Source of the DNA: a bacterium
GTDB taxonomy: Bacteria; Planctomycetota; Phycisphaerae; Phycisphaerales; SM1A02
Assembly (NCBI GenBank): GCA_029977865.1
Contig: JAPOKA010000020.1
Coordinates: forward strand, 1-45,735
DNA length: 45,735 nucleotides
Direction: 5' to 3'
The notes beneath the pieces are model-generated. The model was not told where the DNA came from, searched no databases, and was given only the letters and a program-made list of their open reading frames with translations. This document shows positions 1-7,502 of the stretch, piece by piece; the first letter of the stretch is position 1; each line of letters starts with the position of its first letter. The position numbers and the translations under genes were made by a program.

Positions 1-454
1 TCTTGACGCGAATGCCGATGAACGGCGAGAGCGTGTCGTCGGACATTCCGCGGGCGACGGCCGCAGCAGCGGCCACCGCGACCGCGTCCTCGTCCGCGTC
101 GGGGCGATGGCCGTAGCCGTCTTCGAAGTCGATGCGAAAGTCCTCGACGGGATCGGCTTGAAGCTTGGCCCGGACCCGCTCGTGGATCGTTTCGCGAAAC
201 CGCTCATCGTCGGGCAGGCCGAGGGCGGCGCCGAAGGCCTGGGGGTCGGGCGCGTGCTCCTCGAGGGAGCGCAGGGCGAGGTCGCCGAGCTTGCGCACGG
301 TGTCGGGGCGAAAGAGGTGGGCGCCCCCGTAGACGGTGTGGACCGGCTGGTGTCGAGAGGAGTCGCCCGGGTAGCGCTGGGCGATGGTGCGGCCGGCGTG
401 ATCGACCGCTTCGCGGACCGAGCGGATCGCGGACTCGCTGAGGGAGCTTCTCAT
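1..454 (-). CDS. HpcH/HpaI aldolase-superfamily protein (DUF6986-like), 5' part
   Basis: Translating the minus strand from the ATG at 454 gives an open frame of 151 codons that runs off the left edge of the window. It contains HQPVHTVYGGAHLF, a KLG-x-LAL segment and EDFRIDFEDGYGHRPDADED. From memory these match the N-terminal part of a family in the HpcH/HpaI aldolase/citrate lyase beta-barrel superfamily, often labelled DUF6986 and sometimes misnamed phosphoenolpyruvate kinase. The acidic DFEDGYG stretch probably belongs to the metal and substrate site of the TIM barrel. The substrate is unknown. The catalytic remainder lies outside the window, so activity cannot be judged. It is followed upstream by the broken PEP-CTERM gene on the same strand. 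Confidence 0.7.
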   Translation of the reverse strand, partial: MRSSLSESAIRSVREAVDHAGRTIAQRYPGDSSRHQPVHTVYGGAHLFRPDTVRKLGDLALRSLEEHAPDPQAFGAALGLPDDERFRETIHERVRAKLQADPVEDFRIDFEDGYGHRPDADEDAVAVAAAAAVARGMSDDTLSPFIGIRVK

Positions 455-509
455 GGGCGGAATGGTATCGGTCGATCCCGCCGCCCTCGCGCGAACCTGA
501 CCGACCGAA

Positions 510-572
510 TCAGCGGCGGCGACGCGCGACGCCCGCGAAACCAAGCATCGCGAGGCCGGCGAGGCCGGAGCC
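510..572 (-). repeat. 63-bp direct repeat, copy 1 (PEP-CTERM anchor coding)
   Basis: This stretch is identical, base for base by eye, to 1948-2010. It encodes the end of the anchor helix (SGLAGLAMLGFAGVARRRR) and the stop codon. Identity stops exactly where the anchor ends and the unrelated protein bodies begin. This suggests recent duplication or gene conversion of the anchor module. Confidence 0.9.
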
Positions 573-928
573 GCCGGGGACGGCGGTCGGAATGATCTGA
601 CCATCGGTGATCGCCGTGCCCAAGGTGTCGTACGCGAGCGTCCGAGCGTGGCGGAGTCGCCGCTGAAGTAAGGCCCACTCCCGGTGACCCCGGTGGTCGT
701 CGCGAGGATCTCGATCCAGCCGGAGTAGGTGCTACCGCCGACTATGAAGTTGAACAGCAGGTACTTCGAGGTCGACGGAAAAGTTCCCGAGAAGGCGGTA
801 TTGCCGACGTCGGTTCCAGAGTTCGCCTCGAGGTTCACATTGGCGAGCGCCGACGCAGTGGTAACCGCGTTCCGGGTCGCGCCAGAACCCGCGAGCAACG
901 CCGGATTCGTGCCCGGCGACGTTCGGGA
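510..928 (-). pseudogene. Truncated, frameshifted PEP-CTERM-like protein
   Basis: Reading on past the stop of the gene at 929-1579, in the same frame, gives about 95 codons of protein-like sequence (LLAGSGATRNAVTTASALAN, then SKYLLFNFIVGGSTYSGWIE). A one-base shift at about 638-643 is then needed to reach AYDTLGTAITDGQ and the anchor VPGGSGLAGLAMLGF followed by RRRR and a stop. The YSGWIE...AYDTLGTAI pattern resembles secreted planctomycete PEP-CTERM proteins. There is no start codon, ribosome site or signal peptide, so the 5' half is missing. I read it as a degraded paralogue of its neighbours. A sequencing error could explain the frameshift, but not the missing N-terminus. Confidence 0.65.
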
Positions 929-1579
929 TCAGCGTCGCCGCCGACCCGAGAACACCGTGGCCAGCGCCACCATCGTCAGCCCCGCTCCACCGGGCACTGG
1001 AGCCGCCACCGAGGCCATGGTGAACCCGGCGTCCCCGCCGATGGCAGTACCGGTGGTGGTCACGGTGAGGCTGGTGATCGGGCTCGCGAAGGCGATGACG
1101 CCGCTGGCGAAGATGGACGAAGAGGTGTCGAGGGTGGTGCCGGTCTGGGTGATCGGCGCATCCAATCCGGAGAGGATGCTGAACGACTGGCCGAAGTCGT
1201 AGGAGTTGTAGCCACCACCGCCCGAGGCACCGCGAAAGTAGTAGAGATAGAACTGCAGGTTGCTCACTGCAGAATTGAAGGTGATGGTGAAGGTGGTGGT
1301 GAAGTTCTGATCGAACATCCGACCCTGCTGATTGCCGGAGTTTCCCCAGGTCGCACCGCTCAAGTCCATGGTGCTCACGTCGGTTCCCCCGTTGCAGCAG
1401 GCCGATGCCATGTTCGAGATGGTGAATCCGACTCCATTCAGGGTGCCGGTGTTCGAACCACTGAACGATGCCCACTGCAACGGCACCGCGGAGACGGTTG
1501 CGGGGGCCAGAAGCGAGCCGGCGAGTGCGGCGGTCGGCACGATGGCGGATGGACTCCACCGACTCAAAGTACGTGTCAT
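929..1579 (-). CDS. Exported PEP-CTERM-like protein
   Basis: A 216-aa protein with an N-terminal signal peptide (basic start, hydrophobic stretch at about residues 11-30 ending ATVSA). The body is rich in Ser, Thr, Gly and Asn and of beta type, with a Cys-Cys pair in ASACCNGG. The C-terminus, VPGGAGLTMVALATVFSG followed by RRRR, has the tripartite build of a PEP-CTERM sorting signal: small motif, hydrophobic helix, basic tail. It is probably exported and then handled by an exosortase-like enzyme, which is not in this window. An AGGAG ribosome site lies about 9 bases before the ATG. The function of the body is not recognisable. It sits between two other genes with the same type of anchor. Confidence 0.8.
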   Translation of the reverse strand: MTRTLSRWSPSAIVPTAALAGSLLAPATVSAVPLQWASFSGSNTGTLNGVGFTISNMASACCNGGTDVSTMDLSGATWGNSGNQQGRMFDQNFTTTFTITFNSAVSNLQFYLYYFRGASGGGGYNSYDFGQSFSILSGLDAPITQTGTTLDTSSSIFASGVIAFASPITSLTVTTTGTAIGGDAGFTMASVAAPVPGGAGLTMVALATVFSGRRRR

Positions 1580-1947
1580 GTCGAAAGCGCTCCTGATCTC
1601 AGAAACAACGCGGGGGTGAGACGGCCAGAGCGCGTGATCGACTCAACTCGGCTCCGGCGGGAGCTGCTTGGGTCGCCGTCGCGATGAGCCCGAACCACTG
1701 CTCGATAAATTGGCACCGGATACTCGCGTGACAAGCACACGCACGGTCATTTCTGTCGAATGACTCTCGGTGGGCCGACTCGGCCGCGATCGCCTGCGAG
1801 GTCGGCTCCGTGCGAGTGGAGATAGCGGACCCCGACACGACCCCGTCCCAACGCAACACCGCCCCGGGCGGAAGCCCGAGGCGGTGGAGTGGAACGCGCG
1901 ATGGTGCCGGTCGCGAGGTCGCCCGAACGAGCAACCTCGGCGGTCCG
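1580..1947. other. Intergenic region with a hairpin and likely promoter
   Basis: These 368 bases separate two minus-strand genes. The right part holds a strong hairpin (1857-1886), listed separately. On the minus strand TTGTCA at 1729-1734 could be a -35 box for the 929-1579 gene, but no convincing -10 lies at the right distance. Small frames seen here on either strand have no family signature, and I do not call them genes. Confidence 0.4.
1857..1886 (-). terminator. Hairpin downstream of the repeat-propeller gene
   Basis: A 13-base arm (1857-1869) pairs with 1874-1886 with a single mismatch around a 4-base loop. On the minus strand it begins about 60 bases after the stop at 1948 and is followed by TTGCGTTGG, a weak T-rich run. 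It may be an intrinsic terminator or a 3'-end stabilising stem. Confidence 0.5.
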
Positions 1948-2010
1948 TCAGCGGCGGCGACGCGCGACGCCCGCGAAACCAAGCATCGCGAGGCCGGCGA
2001 GGCCGGAGCC
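1948..2010 (-). repeat. 63-bp direct repeat, copy 2 (PEP-CTERM anchor coding)
   Basis: Identical to 510-572, at the 3' end of an intact gene. See copy 1 for its extent and meaning. Confidence 0.9.
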
Positions 2011-2775
2011 AGGGACGGCCCCGGCGGTCACCCCGATGCTCAGGCCGCCTTGGGCCCCCACGTAGATCGTGCTGCCGACCGCGTAGACGCCATACGTGGC
2101 GTTGTTAATGAGCCCGTTCGTCGTGGTGTAGTTGGTCCAGCTCGTGCCGTTGTTGGTCGACACGCTCACGCCGCCGTCGGTCCCCGCGTAGATCGTGCTG
2201 CCGCTCGCGTAGACGTCGTACACGTTGTTGTTCCCGAGCCCATTGGCGGTGGTGTAGTTGGTCCAGCTCGTGCCGTTGTTGGTCGACACGCTCACGCCGC
2301 CGCCGTAAGTCGCCACGTAGATCGTGCTGCCGATCGCGTAGACGCGGCGCGTGTCGTTGCTCCCGAGCCCGTTCGTCGTGGTGTAGTTGGTCCAGCTCGT
2401 GCCGTTGTTGGTCGACACGCTCACGCCGTCGCTGAAGGTCGCCGCGTAGATCGTGCTGCCGATCGCGTAGACGCCGCGCAGGTTGTTGCTCCCGAGCCCA
2501 TTGGCGGTGGTGTAGTTGGTCCAGCTCGTGCCGTTGTTGGTCGACACGCTCACGCCGCCGATGGTCGCCGCGTAGATCGTGCTGCCGATCGCGTAGACGT
2601 CGCGCGTGTCGGTGCTCCCGAGCCCGTTCGTCGAGGTGTAGTTGGTCCATGTGACCGACGCCGTTGCGACCGGGGCGAGCAGGCCGATGCACGCGGCGGT
2701 GGACAACATCAGCCGCCTTGCAACATGGCCGTTCGTGGTCGTGCTTGATCGTTCGGTGCTTTTCATGACGGACAT
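1948..2775 (-). CDS. Exported tandem-repeat beta-propeller-like protein with PEP-CTERM anchor
   Basis: A 275-aa protein: signal peptide (about residues 1-39, ending APVATAS), then nearly identical repeats of 42-43 residues, each with SVSTNNGTSW, NYTTxNGLG and VYAxGSTIYxAT, then the anchor VPGSGLAGLAMLGFAG plus RRRR. NNGTSW resembles the Asp-box of BNR/sialidase propellers, and VYAxGSTIYxAT resembles two-component-regulator propeller blades. About five blades are present, fewer than the usual six to eight, so the fold may be incomplete or oligomeric. AAGGAGAG lies about 7 bases before the ATG. It probably sits at the cell surface, perhaps in adhesion or binding; no catalytic residues are evident. 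The high repeat identity implies recent blade duplication. Confidence 0.8.
   Translation of the reverse strand: MSVMKSTERSSTTTNGHVARRLMLSTAACIGLLAPVATASVTWTNYTSTNGLGSTDTRDVYAIGSTIYAATIGGVSVSTNNGTSWTNYTTANGLGSNNLRGVYAIGSTIYAATFSDGVSVSTNNGTSWTNYTTTNGLGSNDTRRVYAIGSTIYVATYGGGVSVSTNNGTSWTNYTTANGLGNNNVYDVYASGSTIYAGTDGGVSVSTNNGTSWTNYTTTNGLINNATYGVYAVGSTIYVGAQGGLSIGVTAGAVPGSGLAGLAMLGFAGVARRRR
2126..2649 (-). repeat. Tandem 126/129-bp repeats inside the propeller gene
   Basis: The segment starting gtgtagttggtccagctc recurs at 2126, 2252, 2381 and 2510. A fifth copy at 2636 diverges after about 14 bases. Spacings are 126, 129, 129 and 126 bases, that is 42 or 43 codons, so the frame is always kept. 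The array encodes the blades of the protein. Confidence 0.95.
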
Positions 2776-3102
2776 TGATCTCTCCTTGATGGGAAACTAC
2801 GCGGTGACTGACGGGACGCTGATGAGGTGGCCGGAACTCCGCCGGGACGGGTCAAACTCCCGATCGCGCTCAAGGTGATTCCAAACGCCCACCGGGGCAA
2901 CGCCGCGATCTCGAATTCGCGCCTGCGCAGGCGCAATCGACCTGCGCAGGCGCCGCTGAGAACGGGTTTGGCGCCGGACCCGATCGGCTTGCGAGGCCGG
3001 AGGCGTCTCCGGCGTACCGTTCGGTTGGTACCGTCTGGTGCGGTGATCACGCTTGCTGCGACACCGAGTCCGATTGCACTCCCGATGCTGCCCGCGGCCC
3101 CC
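2776..3102. promoter_or_regulatory. Divergent intergenic region with palindromes
   Basis: This separates the minus-strand propeller gene from the plus-strand gene at 3103. It holds the ribosome site of the former, two copies of a 10-bp palindrome (2922-2931, 2941-2950), a hairpin with 7-bp arms (2996-3002 with 3007-3013) and a GTACC/GGTAC dyad just after it. An open frame reaches back to 2827, but its extra residues are Arg- and Pro-rich, low in complexity and without family features, so I treat it as non-coding. Confidence 0.5.
2919..2950. repeat. Two copies of palindrome CCTGCGCAGG, 19 bp apart
   Basis: The first copy lies within a perfect 16-bp palindrome at 2919-2934. The second core is at 2941-2950. 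The 19-bp centre-to-centre spacing is close to two helical turns, as expected if a dimeric regulator bound the same face. Position, about 150 bases before the start at 3103, fits an operator. The regulator is unknown. Confidence 0.45.
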
Positions 3103-4344
3103 ATGACCGAGTCCCAGTTCGACTTCCGCCCGATCCTGACCGAACTCGATGGCGCCGCCGCCGACCTGCGGCAAACGCTTCGCGCGGCGATCGAGCAGGT
3201 GCTGCCCGAAGGGGTCGCGCTGAGCAGCCGGTCCTGCGCCGACGCGCTCGGCATCGACAAGACTCTCGGCTGGTTCTGCACCCGGATCGCGACGGTCGCC
3301 GATGTCGCGGCGACGCTTGGAGCGCTGCCGGGCCGGGCCGGATGGTCGAAGGTCCTCCGCGGACTCCGCCATGCGGACTGCCCGAGCGACCTCGTCGAGG
3401 CGTCCGATGCGGCGTTCGCGACGCTCTATGAGCGCATGCACTCGCGGGGGCTTGATCGGGTGACGATCCGTTCGATCGCCTCGGGCCGCCTCAACACGCG
3501 TGGGCAGGCCGACAAGGAGGCGAGGCTCCGCCGCCAGCTGTACGAGGCGGCCCGGCTGATCTGGGGCGTGTCGCGCGAGGCGTCGATCTCGGCGTATCTG
3601 GTCGCGCCCTCGCGGATCGATCCGTCGCAGGTCGATCTGGTGCAGCTCGCCTTCTCCCACGATCTGCGGCGTCATCGCGTCGGACCGCCGTGGAACATCT
3701 ACGCGTCTGCGCACTCCACTAGGGACCCGTCGAAAGCCTCCGAAGCGTCTCGCGGCGGCTCGCTCGATGCCGACTCAGGATGCCCGCTGCTGCCGGAGTT
3801 CACCTCGATGGGCGCGTTCGGGTCGGAACTCCTCGGCAGCGAGTCGGGCTCGCGATGGCTCTGCGACTTCGCGGACCGGTCGCCGAAGCGGAAGGGTCCG
3901 CTGCAGGCAGCCTTCGGCGAAGTCAGTCGCGCGATCGGATCGCGATGGCAGGCGAGCGGCGAGCCTCCGATCGCGTTGGGCAGGCCGATGGGCGTGCCCA
4001 CGGGAATCACCGTCTTCGATGTCATGCTTCATCGCGAGATCGCCCTCGCGACGCAGCCCTACGCGGCGCTCTACGCGACGATCGTGCACGATCCAAATCG
4101 GTTCGCCTGGCCCGACCGCACGCGGCTGCCGATGGCGAGCGAGACGACGATCGTGGATTCGACCGGGTTGCCGAGCGGCTTGCGAAGCGTGTCGGCGCCG
4201 TATCGAAGGATGCTGGCCGTGGGGGCGGAGGCGCTCGGTGCCGAGCCGGATGCGTTCACGATCCACCGCACGGTGAAGCTGCACCAGCCGATCCCCACGA
4301 CGATGGTCGTGCGGTTCAATCTGGCGGAGAATCCGAACGACTGA
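3103..4344 (+). CDS. Conserved-type hypothetical protein with possible N-terminal HTH
   Basis: I chose the ATG at 3103 (413 aa) because the frame upstream is Arg/Pro-rich and unlike protein. There is no clear Shine-Dalgarno site. Residues about 30-75 (SSRSCADALGIDKTLGWFC and following) look like a helix-turn-helix or other small helical domain. The middle is helical and Arg-rich (RLRRQLYEAARLIWG). The C-terminal half is mixed alpha/beta, ending in TIHRTVKLHQPIPTT and MVVRFNLAE. It has no signal peptide or membrane segment and is probably cytoplasmic. I do not recognise the family by name; from memory similar proteins occur in other planctomycetes. It is a single-gene unit, convergent with the UAP1-type gene 23 bases away. 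Regulation by the upstream palindromes is possible. Confidence 0.65.
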   Translation: MTESQFDFRPILTELDGAAADLRQTLRAAIEQVLPEGVALSSRSCADALGIDKTLGWFCTRIATVADVAATLGALPGRAGWSKVLRGLRHADCPSDLVEASDAAFATLYERMHSRGLDRVTIRSIASGRLNTRGQADKEARLRRQLYEAARLIWGVSREASISAYLVAPSRIDPSQVDLVQLAFSHDLRRHRVGPPWNIYASAHSTRDPSKASEASRGGSLDADSGCPLLPEFTSMGAFGSELLGSESGSRWLCDFADRSPKRKGPLQAAFGEVSRAIGSRWQASGEPPIALGRPMGVPTGITVFDVMLHREIALATQPYAALYATIVHDPNRFAWPDRTRLPMASETTIVDSTGLPSGLRSVSAPYRRMLAVGAEALGAEPDAFTIHRTVKLHQPIPTTMVVRFNLAENPND

Positions 4345-4367
4345 GGGCGTCGCCGAGCGGAGATCGC

Positions 4368-5795
4368 TCAGATCACCACTTCAGAGCCCGGGTCGATCCG
4401 ATCGGGAAGCGGACGCGTCGCGAGGTCGGCCGCGCAGAGGGCCGTCCGCGGTTCGATCTCGATCCGCGCCGCGGCGTGTCCATCGGCATGCCGCGCGACC
4501 TTGACGCCGCGGGCCTCGAGCCACGACGCGGCGCGATCGGACTGGGCCTGGCGGCTCGACTCGGCCGAGTCCTCGCCGGTGGCGTTCTTGATCGGCGCGA
4601 ACTCCTCGAGCCGCGAGGTCTCCATCACGAGAGCACGCTTGGCAAGCGGCATCGCGTCGAAGACGAAGGTCTCGAACTTGATCGCGTTGGGCTCTGCGGG
4701 CGCGACGATCGCGCCGGTCGCGAGGTCGAGGTGCGGGACCTTCTTGATCGCGCGATGAAACGGCAAGCCGATCTCCGCGCCTTCCTCGGTCAGCCGCATC
4801 GCGAAATCGACCGAGATCGCGTGCACCGCGATGTTGCCCGCCCGAAACCGGAGGCGGCCCTGCGCGTCGCTCGCCTCGGCGAGTTCCTTCGGCAGGTCGC
4901 TGTACTCGACGACCGTGGTGCGTCCGCCGCGACGGCAGAAGACGCCGACTTTCTCGCCGGCGTCGCGCTTGGCGACCATCTTGCCGGACATCTCGCCGGA
5001 ACTGCGCGGATCGGCGGCATGAAACCCGAGAAACAGCGGATCGAGGATCCGAACGAGGGGATTATCGACTTGGAAGTAGCTGATCTGCTCGATGCCGCGT
5101 GCGGTCATCTCCTCGAGCGCACCACTGCGGCGAAGGGCCCGCAGCGAACCGCCGTGGCCGTCGGGATTGAGGCAGAGCGAGTCGGGCGATTCGAGCAGCA
5201 CGCGGCCCTCGAAGTCGACCGACGGCATGGTGCCCTGCACGAGGAAGAAGACCTGGCCCGGCGCGAGGCCGAAGCGGTTGTTGTCGCGGAAGAACGCCTG
5301 GGTGTCGGCGTCGTTGGCGGGGCTCGTCATCACGTACCACGGGATCGGTTCGCTCGGCGCGAAGCGGTCCTGCGTGGCGAGGATCTGCTCGGCGAAGACC
5401 CGGAAGAGCGGCTTGCCCGTGACAATCGTCGAGGGAAACGTGCCCTTGGGCCCGTTCCATCCAAGACGCGTCCCTTGCCCGCCCGCGACGGTGAACGCAG
5501 CGACCTTGCCCGCAGCGAGCATGGCTTCGCCGGCGGCGCGGCGCTCGAGCGCTGCGGCGTCGGTGGCGTCGACGGTCTCGGGTGGTTCGAGGTCGCCGGA
5601 AGCAGCCGACTCGTCACCGCCTCCGCCGCTCAGCCGCGCGAGCAGCGGCAGGTCGAGTTCGGCCAACTGGTCGAGCAGCCGGTCGCGGGCGGAGGCTTCG
5701 AGTCCTTCGCACCAGGGGATCAGGTGTGCTTGCCCCGCCGACTCGAGGGCGGGGGCGAGGGCGGCGAGTCGGTGGTCGGTGGGGGTGGTGGGCAT
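4368..5795 (-). CDS. UTP-dependent sugar-1-phosphate uridylyltransferase, UAP1/UDPGP type
   Basis: A 475-aa protein of the UDPGP family. Its signatures are those of the eukaryotic-type UDP-N-acetylglucosamine pyrophosphorylase: AGGQGTRLG at residues 104-112 (nucleotide loop) with Lys117 just after, VDNPLVRILDP, the KRDAGEKVGVF segment, NIAVHAISVDF, FHRAIKKVPHLD and IKFETFVFDA. It would make UDP-GlcNAc, or another UDP-sugar, from UTP and the sugar-1-phosphate, feeding envelope polysaccharide synthesis. An N-terminal helical region of about 90 residues precedes the catalytic domain, as in UAP1. It lies 84 bases downstream of phoU on the same strand. A phosphohexomutase that could supply its substrate is encoded at 9135-10529. 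Which sugar it prefers cannot be settled by reading. Confidence 0.85.
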   Translation of the reverse strand: MPTTPTDHRLAALAPALESAGQAHLIPWCEGLEASARDRLLDQLAELDLPLLARLSGGGGDESAASGDLEPPETVDATDAAALERRAAGEAMLAAGKVAAFTVAGGQGTRLGWNGPKGTFPSTIVTGKPLFRVFAEQILATQDRFAPSEPIPWYVMTSPANDADTQAFFRDNNRFGLAPGQVFFLVQGTMPSVDFEGRVLLESPDSLCLNPDGHGGSLRALRRSGALEEMTARGIEQISYFQVDNPLVRILDPLFLGFHAADPRSSGEMSGKMVAKRDAGEKVGVFCRRGGRTTVVEYSDLPKELAEASDAQGRLRFRAGNIAVHAISVDFAMRLTEEGAEIGLPFHRAIKKVPHLDLATGAIVAPAEPNAIKFETFVFDAMPLAKRALVMETSRLEEFAPIKNATGEDSAESSRQAQSDRAASWLEARGVKVARHADGHAAARIEIEPRTALCAADLATRPLPDRIDPGSEVVI

Positions 5796-5879
5796 GGGGC
5801 GAGGTCGGGGGCGATGCGGAAACCGAGACCACTTCCCCTTCGGTCGACCGGCGGACGGAAGTTGAGGCGAGGCGGAGGA

Positions 5880-6569
5880 TCAGCTCGCCGGCATCTCGGG
5901 CTCGCTCCAGCCCTCGGGCCGGTGCCGGACGATCTTGCCGCTCTGAAGGTAGATCACCTGCTCGCAGATGTTGGTGCAGTGGTCGGCGATGCGCTCGAGG
6001 GCCTTGGCCACGCCGAGCAGGCGGAAGGCGACCACCACCGGCACCTCGCCGGACTCGACCCGGCTCTGGGCGTCGCGGAAGATCTCGCCCCGAAAGGCGT
6101 CCACGGTGTCGTCGAAGCGGAGGACCTGATTCGCCAGGTCGGCGTGGCCGCTCGCGAGCGAGCGGATCGAGTCCCGCAGCATGCCGACCACGCTGTTGGC
6201 CATCACCCGCAGCGTCGCCGGGCCGGTCGCCTCGCCCGCGAGGACCGCCTCGGCGATGTTGGCGGCGAGGTCGGCGATCCGTTCCAACTCGTTGTTCACC
6301 TTGACGATGGTCAGGACCGACCGGATCTCGTGCTCGCCCTCGAGCCCGCTCCGGAGGGCGGCGATGCAGGCTCGCTCGATCTCGACATCGACCCGATCGA
6401 TCTCGTCGTCGTCGGCGACCACCCCCTGGGCCTTGGCATGGTCGGCATCGAAGTAGCACTCGACGGCGCGAAGCACCAGGTCGAGCACCCGGCGACCCTG
6501 ACCGTCGATGTCGCGGCGCAACCCCTCAAGGCGTTCGGGGACGCTCGGCGGCGTCGGCGGCTGCGTCAT
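5880..6569 (-). CDS. phoU: Phosphate transport/signalling regulator PhoU
   Basis: A 229-aa protein made of two tandem three-helix PhoU repeats. Repeat signatures are VADDDEIDRVDVEIE and NELERIADLAANIAE in the first half, and VLRFDDTVDAFRGEIF and ALERIADHCTNICEQVIY in the second. The E-R-I-A-D motifs carry the residues that bind metal clusters in known PhoU structures. In bacteria PhoU restrains the PhoR sensor kinase and the Pst phosphate transporter; neither is in this window. ppk1, the polyphosphate maker, lies 4 kb away on the other strand. I set the start at the ATG at 6569; the frame continues open upstream, but that stretch is antisense to pdxJ. A shared -10 region with pdxJ lies about 65 bases upstream. 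Confidence 0.93.
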   Translation of the reverse strand: MTQPPTPPSVPERLEGLRRDIDGQGRRVLDLVLRAVECYFDADHAKAQGVVADDDEIDRVDVEIERACIAALRSGLEGEHEIRSVLTIVKVNNELERIADLAANIAEAVLAGEATGPATLRVMANSVVGMLRDSIRSLASGHADLANQVLRFDDTVDAFRGEIFRDAQSRVESGEVPVVVAFRLLGVAKALERIADHCTNICEQVIYLQSGKIVRHRPEGWSEPEMPAS

Positions 6570-6631
6570 GGCGCGAAGGGCTCCGGCAAGCGCCGACCGG
6601 GCCGCGTGTGGCGCGGGCGGCGCTCGGGGCG

Positions 6632-6639
6632 AGTATAAA
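6632..6639. promoter_or_regulatory. Bidirectional -10 element between phoU and pdxJ
   Basis: AGTATAAA reads TATAAA on the plus strand (6634-6639, towards pdxJ) and TATACT on the minus strand (6632-6637, towards phoU). Both are close to the TATAAT consensus, in a region otherwise of very high GC. No clear -35 box is visible on either side. Confidence 0.55.
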
Positions 6640-6722
6640 CCCCTCGGGCGGCGCCATGGATGGTCCGTCGCGGCGTCGATCGCCGATCTCGGTGGGCAGG
6701 CAGAGGGAGCGCCACGCAAACC

Positions 6723-7502
6723 ATGATCGAACTCGGCGTGAACATCGACCATGTCGCCACGGTGCGGCAGGCGCGGCGGACGTGGGAGCCCGATCCGGTC
6801 TGGGCGGCGGTCGAGGCCCATCTCGGCGGCGCCGACGGGATCACCGTGCACCTCCGCGAGGACCGACGGCACATCCACGACGACGATGTCCGCCGCCTCG
6901 CCGAGCTGGTCCACATCAAGCTCAACCTCGAGATGGCCGCCACCGACGCGATGGTCGACTTCGCCCGCGGAATCCGGCCCCAGATGGCGATGCTGGTGCC
7001 CGAGGGGCGGCAGGAAGTGACCACCGAGGGCGGTCTCGATGTGGCGGGTCAGCTGCCGCGTCTCCGCGAAGTGGTGGCGGGGCTTCGCGAGGCGGGAATC
7101 GTCACCAGCGCCTTCATCGACGCTGATCCGGGCCAGGTCGAGGCCGCGGCGGCGGCCGGCTTCGCGGTCTGCGAGATCCACACCGGGCCCTACGCCCACG
7201 CCTTCCACGCCGAAGGCCGCGATGCCGATCGTCCGGGCGTGCGTGCGGAGCTGGACCGCATCGCCGAGGCGGGCCGGGCGATCGTCGCCGCGGGCATGCG
7301 CTTCAACGCCGGACACGCCCTCAACTACTTCAATGTGCAGCCGGTGGCGGCGCTTCCCCAGATTCGGGAACTCCACATCGGCCACTCCATCGTCAGCCGC
7401 GCGGTCTTCGTGGGCATGCGAAGCGCCGTGGCGGAGATGAAGCGCCTGGTGCGGGAGGCCGCGGCGCCTGGATCCCATTCCTCCCCGGAGCGACGACCAT
7501 GA
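6723..7502 (+). CDS. pdxJ: Pyridoxine 5'-phosphate synthase PdxJ
   Basis: A 259-aa TIM-barrel enzyme that condenses 1-deoxy-D-xylulose 5-phosphate with 3-amino-1-hydroxyacetone phosphate to make pyridoxine 5'-phosphate, the last ring-forming step of DXP-dependent vitamin B6 synthesis. Signatures are [15 protein letters not shown] at residues 5-19 (active-site His10), [46 protein letters not shown] and the phosphate-binding [10 protein letters not shown]. Length is normal, with a short polar C-terminal extension. The ATG at 6723 begins the conserved [10 protein letters not shown]; the open frame before it is not conserved in type. The stop overlaps the dapA start by 4 bases (ATGA), so the two are translationally coupled. 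Confidence 0.96.
   Translation: MIELGVNIDHVATVRQARRTWEPDPVWAAVEAHLGGADGITVHLREDRRHIHDDDVRRLAELVHIKLNLEMAATDAMVDFARGIRPQMAMLVPEGRQEVTTEGGLDVAGQLPRLREVVAGLREAGIVTSAFIDADPGQVEAAAAAGFAVCEIHTGPYAHAFHAEGRDADRPGVRAELDRIAEAGRAIVAAGMRFNAGHALNYFNVQPVAALPQIRELHIGHSIVSRAVFVGMRSAVAEMKRLVREAAAPGSHSSPERRP

Noticed and set aside
732-1559. Long Arg/His-rich open frame on the minus strand overlapping the PEP-CTERM gene
   Set aside because: It is the shadow of the real gene at 929-1579 in another frame; composition is Arg/His-rich with no family motif or signal peptide.
2126-2649. CRISPR-like regular repeats
   Set aside because: The repeats are 126-129 bp, contiguous, keep the reading frame and encode protein blades. 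There are no spacers and no cas genes.
5880-7478. A 532-aa extension of PhoU to the right
   Set aside because: The extra N-terminal part is antisense to pdxJ and lacks protein-like composition; the PhoU fold begins after the ATG at 6569.
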